NCBI RefSeq assembly: GCF_020783315.1
Contig: NZ_CP086063.1
Coordinates: 682,001 to 746,000, forward strand
DNA from: Ferruginibacter lapsinanis
Lineage (GTDB): Bacteria > Bacteroidota > Bacteroidia > Chitinophagales > Chitinophagaceae
DNA: 64,000 nt
Direction of reading: 5' to 3'
Below are positions 1 to 8,370 of the stretch, piece by piece. The position numbers and the translations under genes are program-made. The notes beneath the pieces are model-generated. The model was not told the DNA's origin and did not search any database. It saw only the letters and a list, made by a program, of their open reading frames with translations. Each line of letters begins with the position of its first letter. Position 1 is the stretch's first letter.

Positions 1-1
1 A

Positions 2-646
2 AGTTTTGTAATAAAAGATAATTTACAAGACGCCGGCTATGAAGTTACTCATTGCCCGGACGGAGAAATAGCATGGCAGCAATTTCAAAAAAAAGAATTT
101 GATATTTGTTTATTAGATGTAAACATGCCTGTGAGAGATGGCTTTTCATTGGCAAAAAAGATCCGGCAGTTAAGTGATGTTGTCCCTATCTTATTTATTA
201 CAGCCAAGAGTATGGAAAGTGATAAAATAACAGGATTTAAAACCGGTGCCGATGATTATATCACCAAGCCTTTCAGTATGCAGGAACTGTTGATGCGTAT
301 GGATGTTTTTTTACGTCGATCAAAAAAATTGTCCTCAGACACACAATTGGAATACACTATCGGTAAACTAAGATTTGTTACCGCCGAACTTAAAATATAT
401 ATTGACAAAGAAGTAATTTCTTTAACTCAAAAAGAAGCTGATCTGTTGAATTTTTTTGCAAAGCATATCAACAAGATATTAAAAAGAGAAGAAGTATTGC
501 TGAATGTTTGGGGTAAAGATGATTATTTTTTAGGTAGAAGTATGGATGTATTTATTACCAAACTTCGTAAGCATCTTAAAGCAGACCCATCTATTATTTT
601 AGAAACAATTCATGGTGTTGGCTTTAGACTAAATGTGCCAGAATAG
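2..646 (+). CDS. OmpR/PhoB-family response regulator (5'-truncated)
   Basis: The reading frame is open from base 2, so the first residues lie outside the window; 214 residues are visible. A receiver domain comes first, with the phospho-acceptor Asp in LLDVNMP (visible residue 39), the switch Thr in LFITAKS and the conserved Lys in ITKPF. A C-terminal winged helix follows, ending in ETIHGVGFRLN, typical of OmpR/PhoB output domains. It should bind DNA when phosphorylated by a histidine kinase, which is not in the window and probably lies upstream. The 3' end overlaps the convergent HIT gene by 23 bp. The signal sensed cannot be told. Confidence 0.9.
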   Translation, partial: SFVIKDNLQDAGYEVTHCPDGEIAWQQFQKKEFDICLLDVNMPVRDGFSLAKKIRQLSDVVPILFITAKSMESDKITGFKTGADDYITKPFSMQELLMRMDVFLRRSKKLSSDTQLEYTIGKLRFVTAELKIYIDKEVISLTQKEADLLNFFAKHINKILKREEVLLNVWGKDDYFLGRSMDVFITKLRKHLKADPSIILETIHGVGFRLNVPE

Positions 647-1016
647 CCTGTTGTACTTCTTTTAACTTTTCGGCTGACAACTCCAGTTTTTCATTGGTGA
701 AATTCAGATCATCCGCAGAATTGATAGGCATTAAATGCAAATGAGCATGTGGCACCTCTAACCCTACAACACTTACTCCGCAACGATTACAATCAAATGC
801 TTTTTCTATAGCATGTGCAATGGGTTTTGCAAATACCAGCATCTTACTCAAATAATTATCTGACAGATCAAAAAATTTATCTGTTTCTGTTTTAGGCACT
901 ACCAATACATGGCCTTGTACCAATGGAAAAATATCCAGAAAGGCAAAGAAATTTTCATCTTCAGCGATCTTATAAGACGGGATCTGACCGGCGATTATTT
1001 TAGAGAAGATTGTCAT
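624..1016 (-). CDS. HIT family protein (histidine triad hydrolase)
   Basis: A 130-residue single-domain protein, normal length for a HIT/HINT nucleotide hydrolase. It starts with the typical MTIFSKIIAGQIPSYKI and carries the histidine triad HAHLHL near residue 90. Such proteins hydrolyse nucleoside phosphoramidates or dinucleotides; the substrate is not readable from sequence. It lies downstream of greA on the same strand, but a terminator hairpin separates them, so it is probably transcribed on its own or by read-through. The C-terminus overlaps the convergent response regulator. Confidence 0.9.
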   Translation of the reverse strand: MTIFSKIIAGQIPSYKIAEDENFFAFLDIFPLVQGHVLVVPKTETDKFFDLSDNYLSKMLVFAKPIAHAIEKAFDCNRCGVSVVGLEVPHAHLHLMPINSADDLNFTNEKLELSAEKLKEVQQAILAHLV

Positions 1017-1043
1017 ACAAATATTTTTTATAAAATTACAAAC

Positions 1044-1073
1044 AAAAAAGCCCTACTCAAAATGAACAGGGCC
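1044..1073 (-). terminator. Rho-independent terminator after greA
   Basis: On the minus strand GCCCT and AGGGC pair around a 14-nt loop and are followed by a run of T (bases 1049 down to 1044). It starts about 20 nt beyond the greA stop codon. Confidence 0.7.
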
Positions 1074-1093
1074 TTTTAAAAATTTGATAACAA

Positions 1094-1567
1094 TTAAATG
1101 GTAATATTTTCCACTTTAAATTTAAGTTGCCCGGCTGGCACCTGCACTTCAGCAATATCGCCAATTACTTTACCCAGCAATCCTTTTCCAATTGGAGAGG
1201 TTACAGAGATCTTACCCAATTTCAGGTCTGCTTCTTTTTCTGAAACTATCTGATAGGTAACTTGTTTTTTTGTTCCCATATTGGTTACCGTAACCTTGGT
1301 GAGAATAGACACTTTGCTGGTATCAATATTTGTTTCATCCAAAATACGGGCCGTAGCAATTACACCTTCCAGATATTTGATCTTGGCCTCCAACATACCT
1401 TGCGCTTCTTTTGCCGCGTCATACTCAGCATTTTCTTTTAGATCACCTTTTTCTCTGGCTTCGGCAATAGCTCTGCTGGCTGCAGGTCGTTCAACACCTT
1501 TCATATGTTGCAACTCCTCTTTCATTTTTTCAAAAGTGTCTTTCTTTACATAATTAGTATCACTCAT
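1094..1567 (-). CDS. greA: Transcription elongation factor GreA
   Basis: 157 residues, the standard GreA length. The N-terminal coiled coil (about residues 1-75) ends in the acidic tip [13 protein letters not shown], whose Asp/Glu residues coordinate the second Mg ion in the RNA polymerase secondary channel. The C-terminal FKBP-like domain has [10 protein letters not shown]. GreA stimulates cleavage of backtracked RNA and rescues stalled RNA polymerase. It is flanked by terminators on both sides, so it is probably monocistronic. Confidence 0.96.
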   Translation of the reverse strand: MSDTNYVKKDTFEKMKEELQHMKGVERPAASRAIAEAREKGDLKENAEYDAAKEAQGMLEAKIKYLEGVIATARILDETNIDTSKVSILTKVTVTNMGTKKQVTYQIVSEKEADLKLGKISVTSPIGKGLLGKVIGDIAEVQVPAGQLKFKVENITI

Positions 1568-1591
1568 AACAAATCGTTTATAGTAAATAGA

Positions 1592-1630
1592 AAAAAAAAT
1601 ACAACGCCTCAGGAATGCCTAAGGCGTTGT
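1592..1630 (-). terminator. Rho-independent terminator after the hydroxyacid dehydrogenase gene
   Basis: A 9-bp stem (ACAACGCCT/AGGCGTTGT, bases 1601-1630) is followed on the minus strand by nine T residues. It sits between the dehydrogenase stop codon and greA. Confidence 0.85.
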
Positions 1631-1656
1631 ATATTATCACAAATATAATATTTTTT

Positions 1657-2592
1657 TTAAACTCCCAACTTTTCCAGAATTACTGCACTCATTTTATAAA
1701 ATGCCTCATGGCTGTAACCGGCTATGTGTGGAGTAATTACCACATTTGGCTGCGATATCAAAAATTCTACTTGTTCTTTTTGAATAGAGGTTAAGGTCTC
1801 CAGTTTTTCATTTTCCAGAACATCTAATGCCGCTCCAGCAATGAATTTTGCCTCCAAAGCCTTGATCAGGGCTGCAGTATCAACCACTTTCCCTCTACAT
1901 GCATTGATAAAATAGGGCTTTTTTTGTAGTGAAGTGAAGAACGCATCATTGGCCATATGTCTTGTTTCATCTGTTAATGGCACATGAAAACTGATCACAT
2001 CAGCATATTTGCATATTTTTTCCAGATTAGCTTCTTTAATGTACTCCTTTCCAAAACCAAACTTGTATTTATCATACGCCAAAACAGTAACATTAAATGG
2101 TGCCAGTAATTTTGCAAAAGAACTCCCGGTATTACCATAACCAACAATACCGATCGTTTTTCCAAAAAGTTCTGTGCCTCTGTTCACATCTCTGAGCCAT
2201 TGCTGATTCTTCACTTCTAAAAAACTTTTTGAGATATTATTGGTAAGATTCAACAATAATCCCAAAACATGCTCTGCTACTGCATTACGATTACCTTCGG
2301 GGCTGCTCATACATATTACACCTCTGCTTTCTGCATAATTTGTATCAATCAATTCCATACCACTTCCCAAACGACCTATCCACTTCAGTTTTATTGCTTT
2401 ATCTAAAATGTTTTTATCAATACGTAATCTTGTGGTTACGATCAGACCTTCGGCTTCAGCAATTAATCCAGCCAATTCTTCGTAATTGATTTGAGGTAGG
2501 TACATCACTTCATACCCTTTTTGTTCCAGCGTATCCATCAAATACTGATGTGCACTGGCTGTAATAATCACCCTTGCTTTTTTTGTATTCAT
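1657..2592 (-). CDS. D-2-hydroxyacid dehydrogenase (phosphoglycerate dehydrogenase-like)
   Basis: 311 residues, the length of a D-isomer-specific 2-hydroxyacid dehydrogenase without an ACT domain. The NAD-binding Rossmann motif is GIVGYGNTG (about residue 148). The catalytic Arg lies in NACRGKVVD, the Glu in the ENEKLET region and the His in ITPHIAGYS. Candidate substrates are 3-phosphoglycerate (serine synthesis) or another 2-hydroxy acid; the sequence alone does not decide. It starts 2 bp after the RidA gene ends on the same strand, so the two are very likely co-transcribed. RidA removes reactive enamines made by PLP enzymes, which would fit an amino-acid role. Confidence 0.85.
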   Translation of the reverse strand: MNTKKARVIITASAHQYLMDTLEQKGYEVMYLPQINYEELAGLIAEAEGLIVTTRLRIDKNILDKAIKLKWIGRLGSGMELIDTNYAESRGVICMSSPEGNRNAVAEHVLGLLLNLTNNISKSFLEVKNQQWLRDVNRGTELFGKTIGIVGYGNTGSSFAKLLAPFNVTVLAYDKYKFGFGKEYIKEANLEKICKYADVISFHVPLTDETRHMANDAFFTSLQKKPYFINACRGKVVDTAALIKALEAKFIAGAALDVLENEKLETLTSIQKEQVEFLISQPNVVITPHIAGYSHEAFYKMSAVILEKLGV

Positions 2593-2594
2593 CT

Positions 2595-2975
2595 CTATAG
2601 TGCGGCTATCATACTAATTTCAAGATTCGCATTTTTGGGTAAACCCTTTACAGCATAAGTTTCCCTTGCCGGGAAATTGCCGGAAAAATATTGAGCATAG
2701 ATGGTATTTACACTGCCAAACAAATCCATATCACTTAATAATATCGTTGTTTTAACTACATTGCTCAAATCCATCCCGGCTTCTGCCAACACATTCTTCA
2801 GATTTTGCATTACCTGATGCGTTTCTTCCTCAATATCTTTATTTGCCAGATCATTAGTGCCTGGTATCAAGGCTACTTGTCCGGACAGAAACAATAGATC
2901 TCCCACTTTTACAGCCTGGCTGTACGGACCAATAGGTGCCGGAGCTCTTTCTGTATTGATAATTTCTTTACTCAT
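2595..2975 (-). CDS. ridA: RidA family enamine/imine deaminase
   Basis: 126 residues, normal for RidA/YjgF. The C-terminal signature [20 protein letters not shown] carries the Arg that contacts the substrate carboxylate; [18 protein letters not shown] is the conserved N-terminal block. RidA hydrolyses 2-aminoacrylate and related enamine/imine intermediates. It is the first gene of a two-gene unit with the downstream dehydrogenase. A TATATTTG box lies 18 nt upstream of its start. Confidence 0.93.
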   Translation of the reverse strand: MSKEIINTERAPAPIGPYSQAVKVGDLLFLSGQVALIPGTNDLANKDIEEETHQVMQNLKNVLAEAGMDLSNVVKTTILLSDMDLFGSVNTIYAQYFSGNFPARETYAVKGLPKNANLEISMIAAL

Positions 2976-2992
2976 TTTTTATTTATAAAACA

Positions 2993-3000
2993 CAAATATA
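2993..3000 (-). promoter_or_regulatory. -7 box of the ridA promoter (TATATTTG)
   Basis: Matches the Bacteroidota TAnnTTTG -7 consensus on the minus strand, with the start codon 18 nt downstream. No clear -33 element was seen. Confidence 0.5.
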
Positions 3001-3016
3001 TCTTTTTGCTACGACG

Positions 3017-3024
3017 TATTTTTG
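3017..3024 (+). promoter_or_regulatory. -7 box of the tsaB promoter (TATTTTTG)
   Basis: Matches TAnnTTTG on the plus strand, 24 nt before the tsaB start. Together with the opposing box at 2993 it makes a compact divergent promoter. Confidence 0.5.
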
Positions 3025-3047
3025 TAAAAATTTACATAAGATAGTAT

Positions 3048-3728
3048 ATGCCACTTATATTAAATATTAGCACTGCATTAGAAACAGCCTGCGTAAGCAT
3101 TGCTAGGGATGGTGCTTTGTTGCAAGAACTTACAAATAGGGAACCAAAAGACCATAGTAGTTTTTTACAAGTGGCCATTAAACAGCTTTTGAGTAGTTTA
3201 CAGATTGATATACAACAGATTGATGCTGTTACGGTCATTGAAGGGCCGGGATCTTATACCGGACTTAGAGTTGGTATGGCTGCCGCAAAAGGACTTTGCT
3301 ACGCTATTAATAAACCACTTATAACTATTAATTCCCTTGAGGCATTAACAGCATCAGCACTCAATGAATTACAAACAGATATTCCTGAATTATTGCTATG
3401 TCCGATGATCGATGCAAGACGCATGGAGGTATATACTGCAATTTATGGTTCAAATCTGCAAATTATATTAAACCCTAGTGCCTTAATACTTAATCCCTTA
3501 TCATTCGAAGATTTTTTTAACAGGCACCCAATTTTATTTTTTGGTTCTGGTGCCGAAAAATGGGGTAGGCTATGTGCTAATCCAAAAGCAGTTGGATTTC
3601 ATAAAATTGAAATACAAAGTAAAATATTGAGTAATTTGTCTTTTAAAAAATATTTAGCAAAAGAATTTGCAGATATTGCTTATTCTGAGCCTTTATATAT
3701 AAAAGAATTTTTCTCTCCAAATGCTTGA
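3048..3728 (+). CDS. tsaB: tRNA threonylcarbamoyladenosine biosynthesis protein TsaB
   Basis: 226 residues, an ASKHA-fold TsaD paralogue. The N-terminal ILNISTALETACVSIARDG and the central GPGSYTGLRVGMAAAKGL are the TsaB signatures. It forms the TsaB-TsaD-TsaE complex that makes t6A37 on ANN-decoding tRNAs; TsaB itself has no known catalysis. It diverges from ridA and is followed by a 75-bp gap carrying the promoter of the ArsR gene. Confidence 0.93.
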   Translation: MPLILNISTALETACVSIARDGALLQELTNREPKDHSSFLQVAIKQLLSSLQIDIQQIDAVTVIEGPGSYTGLRVGMAAAKGLCYAINKPLITINSLEALTASALNELQTDIPELLLCPMIDARRMEVYTAIYGSNLQIILNPSALILNPLSFEDFFNRHPILFFGSGAEKWGRLCANPKAVGFHKIEIQSKILSNLSFKKYLAKEFADIAYSEPLYIKEFFSPNA

Positions 3729-3798
3729 TAATTTGATGCATATAATAAAAAGGGCAAAACTTATGCAACAAAAAGTATGTAGGATATTAAATGATTAA

Positions 3799-3806
3799 TA
3801 TATTTG
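3799..3806 (+). promoter_or_regulatory. -7 box of the ArsR gene (TATATTTG)
   Basis: Matches TAnnTTTG. A start of transcription a few bases downstream would lie after the TTG codon at 3804 but before the ATG at 3870, so it decides in favour of the later start. Confidence 0.5.
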
Positions 3807-3869
3807 CAGAACCTTATTCCTATAACCACTGTAACTCTTGACCGGAGTTGTAGTTTAAAACATCTGTAC

Positions 3870-4166
3870 ATGATCGCTAACAAAATTGACTATTACAACG
3901 TCAAAAAAGCAGCTTTAACGCTGAGAGCACTTAACCACAAGTTACGCCAACAGTTAATCAAATTGATTGATGAAGAACAAAAACTTACCGTAACTGAAAT
4001 TTATGTTCGTCTTAGATTGGAACAATCTGTTGCATCACAACATTTGGCTATTTTACGAAAAGCCGGTATTGTGAATACACAAAGAGAGGGTAAATTCATT
4101 CACTACGTTATCAACCACAAACGTATTGAAGAAATTAACGAATTTGTGAATCAACTGATTACCTAG
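3870..4166 (+). CDS. ArsR-family winged-helix transcriptional regulator
   Basis: 98 residues from the ATG at 3870; a longer frame opens at TTG 3804 but precedes the likely transcription start. The HTH is typical of ArsR: LTVTEIYVRLRLEQSVASQH then LAILRKAGIVNTQREGKF (wing). There is no cysteine, so it cannot use the Cys-metal or dithiol sensing of ArsR, CadC or BigR/SqrR. It is monocistronic, with a strong terminator after it. The next gene is a sulfur-transferring metallo-hydrolase, the usual target of BigR-like ArsR repressors, but regulation of that gene is inference. Confidence 0.82.
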   Translation: MIANKIDYYNVKKAALTLRALNHKLRQQLIKLIDEEQKLTVTEIYVRLRLEQSVASQHLAILRKAGIVNTQREGKFIHYVINHKRIEEINEFVNQLIT

Positions 4167-4188
4167 TGTTAAAGCAAGGAAAAAATTG

Positions 4189-4226
4189 AAAGCGGATGTT
4201 ATAATGACATCCGCTTTTTGTTTTTT
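4189..4226 (+). terminator. Rho-independent terminator after the ArsR gene
   Basis: An 11-bp stem (AAAGCGGATGT/ACATCCGCTTT) with a 7-nt loop is followed by TTTGTTTTTT. The T tract runs into the -7 box of the next gene. Confidence 0.9.
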
Positions 4227-4233
4227 ATCTTTG
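4226..4233 (+). promoter_or_regulatory. -7 box of the MBL-rhodanese gene (TATCTTTG)
   Basis: Perfect TAnnTTTG match that overlaps the last T of the upstream terminator, 18 nt before the ATG at 4252. Terminator and promoter are therefore nested. Confidence 0.55.
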
Positions 4234-4251
4234 ATGGATTAATTAATTTAT

Positions 4252-5655
4252 ATGTTTATAAAACAATTATATACAGGCTGTATAAGTGAAGCGGCATATT
4301 ATATTGAAAGTGATGGAGAGGCCGCTATCATTGATCCGTTAAGAGATACAGAGCAGTATATTGAATTAGCTAAAGAAAGGAATGCCACGATCAAATATAT
4401 TTTTGAAACACATTTTCATGCAGATTTTGTCAGTGGACATTTAGATCTTCATCAAAAAACAGGTGCTCCAATTATTTACGGTCCAAATACAGTAACAAAA
4501 TTTTCGGTACATATTGCTACTGATGGTGAAACTTTTACACTGGGTAAAATTTCATTAGAAGTATTACATACCCCGGGCCATACAATTGAAAGTTGTTGTT
4601 ATTTATTACGGGACGAAAACAAAAAAGCTCATGCAATTTTTACAGGAGATACACTATTTGTAGGAGATGTAGGCAGACCTGATCTGAGCAGCGGAGATCT
4701 AAGTAAAGAAGAACTTGCAGGAATTATGTACGACACCTTACAAAATAAGATCATGCCATTGGCTGATGATATTTTGGTATACCCGGCTCATGGGGCAGGA
4801 AGTAGTTGCGGTAAAAATTTAGGCGTTGAAAAATACAGTACAATTGGCGAAGAAAAACAATCAAACTACGCTTTACAACAACAAACCAAAGAAACATTTA
4901 TTCAAACCATAACAGCAGACCTGGAAGCTGCACCAAAATATTTTTCAGTGAACGCACAATTAAATAAAGAAGGATACGAAGCCCTTGAATCAATAAAAAA
5001 TAAAGCTTTGCAACCATTAGATATCAATACATTTAAAAATAGATTCAATAGCGACGCAATTATTTTAGACACAAGGCCGGCCGCTGTTTTTACACAAGGC
5101 TTTATCCCCGGAAGCATTTTTATAGGTCTTGAAGAAAGATTTGCAGAATGGGCCGGCAGCCTATTGCCATTTGACAAAACAATGATCCTTGTTACTGAAA
5201 AAGGAAAAGAAGAAGAAACTGTTGTCAGATTAGCAAGAGTTGGTTTTAGTAAAGTAGAAGGATATCTTGATGGAGGATTTGATACATGGCTAAATGCAGG
5301 AGAAACAATTGACCTGATCATCGACATCGAACCTGATGAATTAGCTATGGATATCAAACATGACAAGAATTTACAGGTAATAGATGTACGAAGAGAAACA
5401 GAATATGCTGTAGGCCACGTTAAAGATGCACTTAATCTGCCGTTGAATGATTTAACGGATCTTGCCACCATAGCAGCTTTTGAAGATAATCAAAATCTAT
5501 ATCTGCATTGTGGCGGGGGCTACAGAAGTGTTGTTGCCTGCTCTTTGTTAAAAAGACAAGGTGTACACAATCTCAGAAATGTTCTGGGTGGTTGGAAAGC
5601 CATATCCGAAGAAAAAAATATCAAAACTGAAAAGGAAGCCAGTGCATTAAACTAA
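4252..5655 (+). CDS. Metallo-beta-lactamase fold hydrolase with two rhodanese domains (persulfide dioxygenase/sulfurtransferase type)
   Basis: 467 residues. An ETHE1-like MBL domain occupies about 1-240, with the metal-binding HFHADFVSGH motif, H of TPGHT and D of FTGDTLF. Rhodanese domain 1 (about 255-350) has no Cys in its active-site loop (VTEKGKEEE). Rhodanese domain 2 (about 365-455) has an intact loop, HCGGGYRS. This is the CstB/Blh-type architecture: glutathione or low-molecular-weight persulfide is oxidised by the MBL domain and sulfur passed by the active rhodanese. The gene has its own promoter behind a terminator. It overlaps the convergent acyltransferase by 4 bp. The exact thiol carrier is unknown. 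Confidence 0.9.
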   Translation: MFIKQLYTGCISEAAYYIESDGEAAIIDPLRDTEQYIELAKERNATIKYIFETHFHADFVSGHLDLHQKTGAPIIYGPNTVTKFSVHIATDGETFTLGKISLEVLHTPGHTIESCCYLLRDENKKAHAIFTGDTLFVGDVGRPDLSSGDLSKEELAGIMYDTLQNKIMPLADDILVYPAHGAGSSCGKNLGVEKYSTIGEEKQSNYALQQQTKETFIQTITADLEAAPKYFSVNAQLNKEGYEALESIKNKALQPLDINTFKNRFNSDAIILDTRPAAVFTQGFIPGSIFIGLEERFAEWAGSLLPFDKTMILVTEKGKEEETVVRLARVGFSKVEGYLDGGFDTWLNAGETIDLIIDIEPDELAMDIKHDKNLQVIDVRRETEYAVGHVKDALNLPLNDLTDLATIAAFEDNQNLYLHCGGGYRSVVACSLLKRQGVHNLRNVLGGWKAISEEKNIKTEKEASALN

Positions 5656-6536
5656 CCTTCGATTCTGTTATTTTTAAACTCTTCATTATACGTGTGTTTC
5701 CATCTGCGATGGCTCCATAAATAATTATCAGGCTGCTCACGTATGATATCTTGTACAAAATTTCTGTACATAATAGCTAATTGCTCTGGCGAATAATTTC
5801 CTGCATCTTCTACCACCAGTTTGGTATCAAAGCTGTAGTATCCTCTTTTTATTTTTCTGAAGTCTAGAAAAATAATTGTTGTATTGCTCCTTGATGCTGA
5901 TTTGTAGGGACCTGCTACAAATGGTGTCTCTCTTCCAAAAAAATCAAGCCAATAGGCATGCTGTATTCTGGATGGACTCTGATCTGCCAACAAATACATC
6001 AAATATTGGCCTTTCATCAATTCAGGCATCTGTCTTCTAAAAGTAACAGTGGGTACCAATATTGTATTATATTTTGAACGGATCTTTAAAAAAAGTCTGT
6101 CCATTGCTTTATTTTCTATGGGGCTATAAATACCTATAGCAGGTATGGAAATATTTTTACTCATCACCAGGTTGGCATATTCCCAGTTAAATTTATGTGC
6201 TCCAAATATCTGGATATTCTTTCCTTTTTTTACTATACCATTTATAAGTTCGAAATTGCCTGTACATCTTTCGTCATACACTTTATCACTCATAGACAGT
6301 ACCTTGATCGTTTCAATAAACGTATCGCAGAAATTTCTATAAAACTCTTTAGCTATTTTTTTTCTTTCCCGATCAGATTTTTCAGGAAATGCTATGAGTA
6401 AATTATTTAACACAACGGCCTTTCTGTATTTAAAAACACGGTATAACAAGAAAGCAATAAAGTCGCTTAGCTTGTACATGATAAAAAAAGGCAACAGAGA
6501 GATCAAATAAAGTAAACCGTAAACAATATAATACAT
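5652..6536 (-). CDS. LpxL/HtrB-type lipid A (lysophospholipid) acyltransferase
   Basis: 294 residues with an N-terminal membrane anchor (about residues 2-24) and the catalytic block GAHKFNWEY, matching the H(x4)D/E acyltransferase motif of LpxL/HtrB. Later blocks LLADQSPSR and PFVAGPYKSA are also conserved in the family. It is expected to add a secondary acyl chain to lipid A at the inner membrane. Acyl-chain specificity cannot be read. It stands alone: nadB upstream is on the same strand, about 100 bp away. Confidence 0.87.
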   Translation of the reverse strand: MYYIVYGLLYLISLLPFFIMYKLSDFIAFLLYRVFKYRKAVVLNNLLIAFPEKSDRERKKIAKEFYRNFCDTFIETIKVLSMSDKVYDERCTGNFELINGIVKKGKNIQIFGAHKFNWEYANLVMSKNISIPAIGIYSPIENKAMDRLFLKIRSKYNTILVPTVTFRRQMPELMKGQYLMYLLADQSPSRIQHAYWLDFFGRETPFVAGPYKSASRSNTTIIFLDFRKIKRGYYSFDTKLVVEDAGNYSPEQLAIMYRNFVQDIIREQPDNYLWSHRRWKHTYNEEFKNNRIEG

Positions 6537-6633
6537 GATGCGTTGAAATTAAAGGCTGCGTTGTGGCACAAAGATATGCTGTATAGTAATATATCAGAAA
6601 CTGACACGACAAAGCAATGATTTGCCACAAAAA

Positions 6634-8235
6634 CTACAATACAATATTTTGTATTTTATCGCTTTTTTCTGGATAATCAGTGTTAAAATGCAATCCCACA
6701 CTCTCGTGTCTGAATTCTGCTGATTTTACAATAAGATATGCAACTGTAATCATATTACGCAGTTCACATAATTGAGGTGAAACTGCTGTTTTTTCATACA
6801 AAGCTTCTGTTTCTTCATGCAACAGATCCAATCTTCTGTTTGCTCTTTGTAAACGTTCATTATTACGAACGATCCCCACATAATCACTCATCAGTAACTT
6901 CAATTCTTTAAGACTTTGTGTGATCAGGATCATCTCCTTTGGAAAAGATGTTCCATCAGCTTTCCAGTCAGGTATTTCTGCTATAAGCGTTTTTTTGTTT
7001 TCAACATTCTTTACGCTGTCCAGATATGCTCTATGTGCAAATACCATTGCTTCAAGCAAACTATTGCTGGCTAAGCGATTAGCCCCATGCAATCCGGTGC
7101 TGGCACATTCACCTGCTGCATATAAATTTTTAATGGAAGTTCTGGCCCATTCATCTGTTTTCACACCACCGCAACTATAATGAGCTGCCGGCGCTACTGG
7201 TATCATATCTTTTGTAATATCAATTCCCAGGCTCAAACATTTTTCATAAATGTTAGGAAAGTGTTCTGTAAATTTTTCTTTACTAAAATGCCGGCAATCC
7301 AAATAAACATATTCGGTACCGTTTATTTTCATTTCATTATCGATTGCTCTGGCAACAATATCACGAGGAGCCAGATCCTTACGTTCATCATAGCGTGCCA
7401 TAAAAGCTTCACCTTTATTATTCCGCAAAATCCCTCCATCTCCACGTACTGCTTCTGTGATCAAAAAGTTTTGTCCAAGCACGCCCGGTTCATACAATGC
7501 TGTAGGATGGAATTGAATAAACTCCATATTCTCGATCCGTCCTTTTGCTCTGTAAACCATTGCCACACCATCTCCTGTAGCAATTGAAGGATTGGTGGTT
7601 GTTCTGTAAACCTGGCCGTTGCCACCTGTTGCCAACAATGTAGTAGAAGAAAGTATTTTTTCAATTTTATTGGTAACCAAATTCAATACATACACGCCAT
7701 AACATTCTATATCAGTAGTTGATTTTGTAACCAAATAACCAAGATGATGCTGAGTGATGATATCCAACACAAAACAATGTGTGATCAGTTCTATATTTTT
7801 CTTTTTTGCTATCGTTGCTAACAAAGCCCTTTCCATTTCCTTTCCCGTCACATCTTTATGATGCAGTATTCTCGACTCACTGTGCCCTCCTTCTTTACCT
7901 AATTTAAAATCCCCATCTGGTTCTTTATCAAACTGAGCCCCCCATTCTATTATTTCTTTTATTCTTTCTACACCTTCTTTAACAACGATCTCTACCACCT
8001 CTCTATTACACAAACCATCGCCTGCAATCAAAGTATCTTCAATATGTTTATTAAAACTGTCTTTATCAAAATCCATCACACCGGCAATTCCACCTTGAGC
8101 ATACTTAGTATTAGTTTCGTCGCTCTGTGTTTTGGTAAGAATGGTTACTTTTTTATCAGGACAATCCTGTGCAACTTTAAGCGCATAGGTCAATCCAGCA
8201 ATACCACTTCCAATTACTAAAAAGTCTGTTTTCAT
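6634..8235 (-). CDS. nadB: L-aspartate oxidase NadB
   Basis: 533 residues, the usual length. The FAD-binding GSGIAGLTYAL is at residues 8-18; the fumarate-reductase-like core has LATGGNGQVYR, the catalytic region EFIQFHPTALY and LAPRDIVARAI, and the C-terminal helical domain follows GANRLASNSLLEA. NadB oxidises L-aspartate to iminoaspartate, which NadA condenses with DHAP to quinolinate for NAD synthesis. nadA and nadC are not in the window. It is on the same strand as ispG, separated by 135 bp. Confidence 0.95.
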   Translation of the reverse strand: MKTDFLVIGSGIAGLTYALKVAQDCPDKKVTILTKTQSDETNTKYAQGGIAGVMDFDKDSFNKHIEDTLIAGDGLCNREVVEIVVKEGVERIKEIIEWGAQFDKEPDGDFKLGKEGGHSESRILHHKDVTGKEMERALLATIAKKKNIELITHCFVLDIITQHHLGYLVTKSTTDIECYGVYVLNLVTNKIEKILSSTTLLATGGNGQVYRTTTNPSIATGDGVAMVYRAKGRIENMEFIQFHPTALYEPGVLGQNFLITEAVRGDGGILRNNKGEAFMARYDERKDLAPRDIVARAIDNEMKINGTEYVYLDCRHFSKEKFTEHFPNIYEKCLSLGIDITKDMIPVAPAAHYSCGGVKTDEWARTSIKNLYAAGECASTGLHGANRLASNSLLEAMVFAHRAYLDSVKNVENKKTLIAEIPDWKADGTSFPKEMILITQSLKELKLLMSDYVGIVRNNERLQRANRRLDLLHEETEALYEKTAVSPQLCELRNMITVAYLIVKSAEFRHESVGLHFNTDYPEKSDKIQNIVL

Positions 8236-8370
8236 AATTTTTTTGTTACCAGCTGAATACCATTTCTCAGCATCGTTGTGTCACTCACTTGTACTGTATA
8301 CCATTATTCATCAAAGTCAAAAGTTAACATTCAAAAACAAAAGTGTTAGAGACTGTTTTAGATTTTTAAC

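Noticed and set aside
3804..3869. Longer ArsR protein starting at TTG 3804
   Set aside because: The TATATTTG promoter box overlaps this codon, so the transcript starts after it; the ATG at 3870 also starts closer to the conserved HTH domain.
4902..5471. Long antisense frame within the MBL-rhodanese gene
   Set aside because: Complementary to conserved rhodanese codons, with Ser/Leu-rich composition typical of antisense shadows.
6430..6630. 66-codon frame between nadB and the acyltransferase
   Set aside because: Overlaps the acyltransferase start and has no domain; composition looks like non-coding AT-rich DNA.
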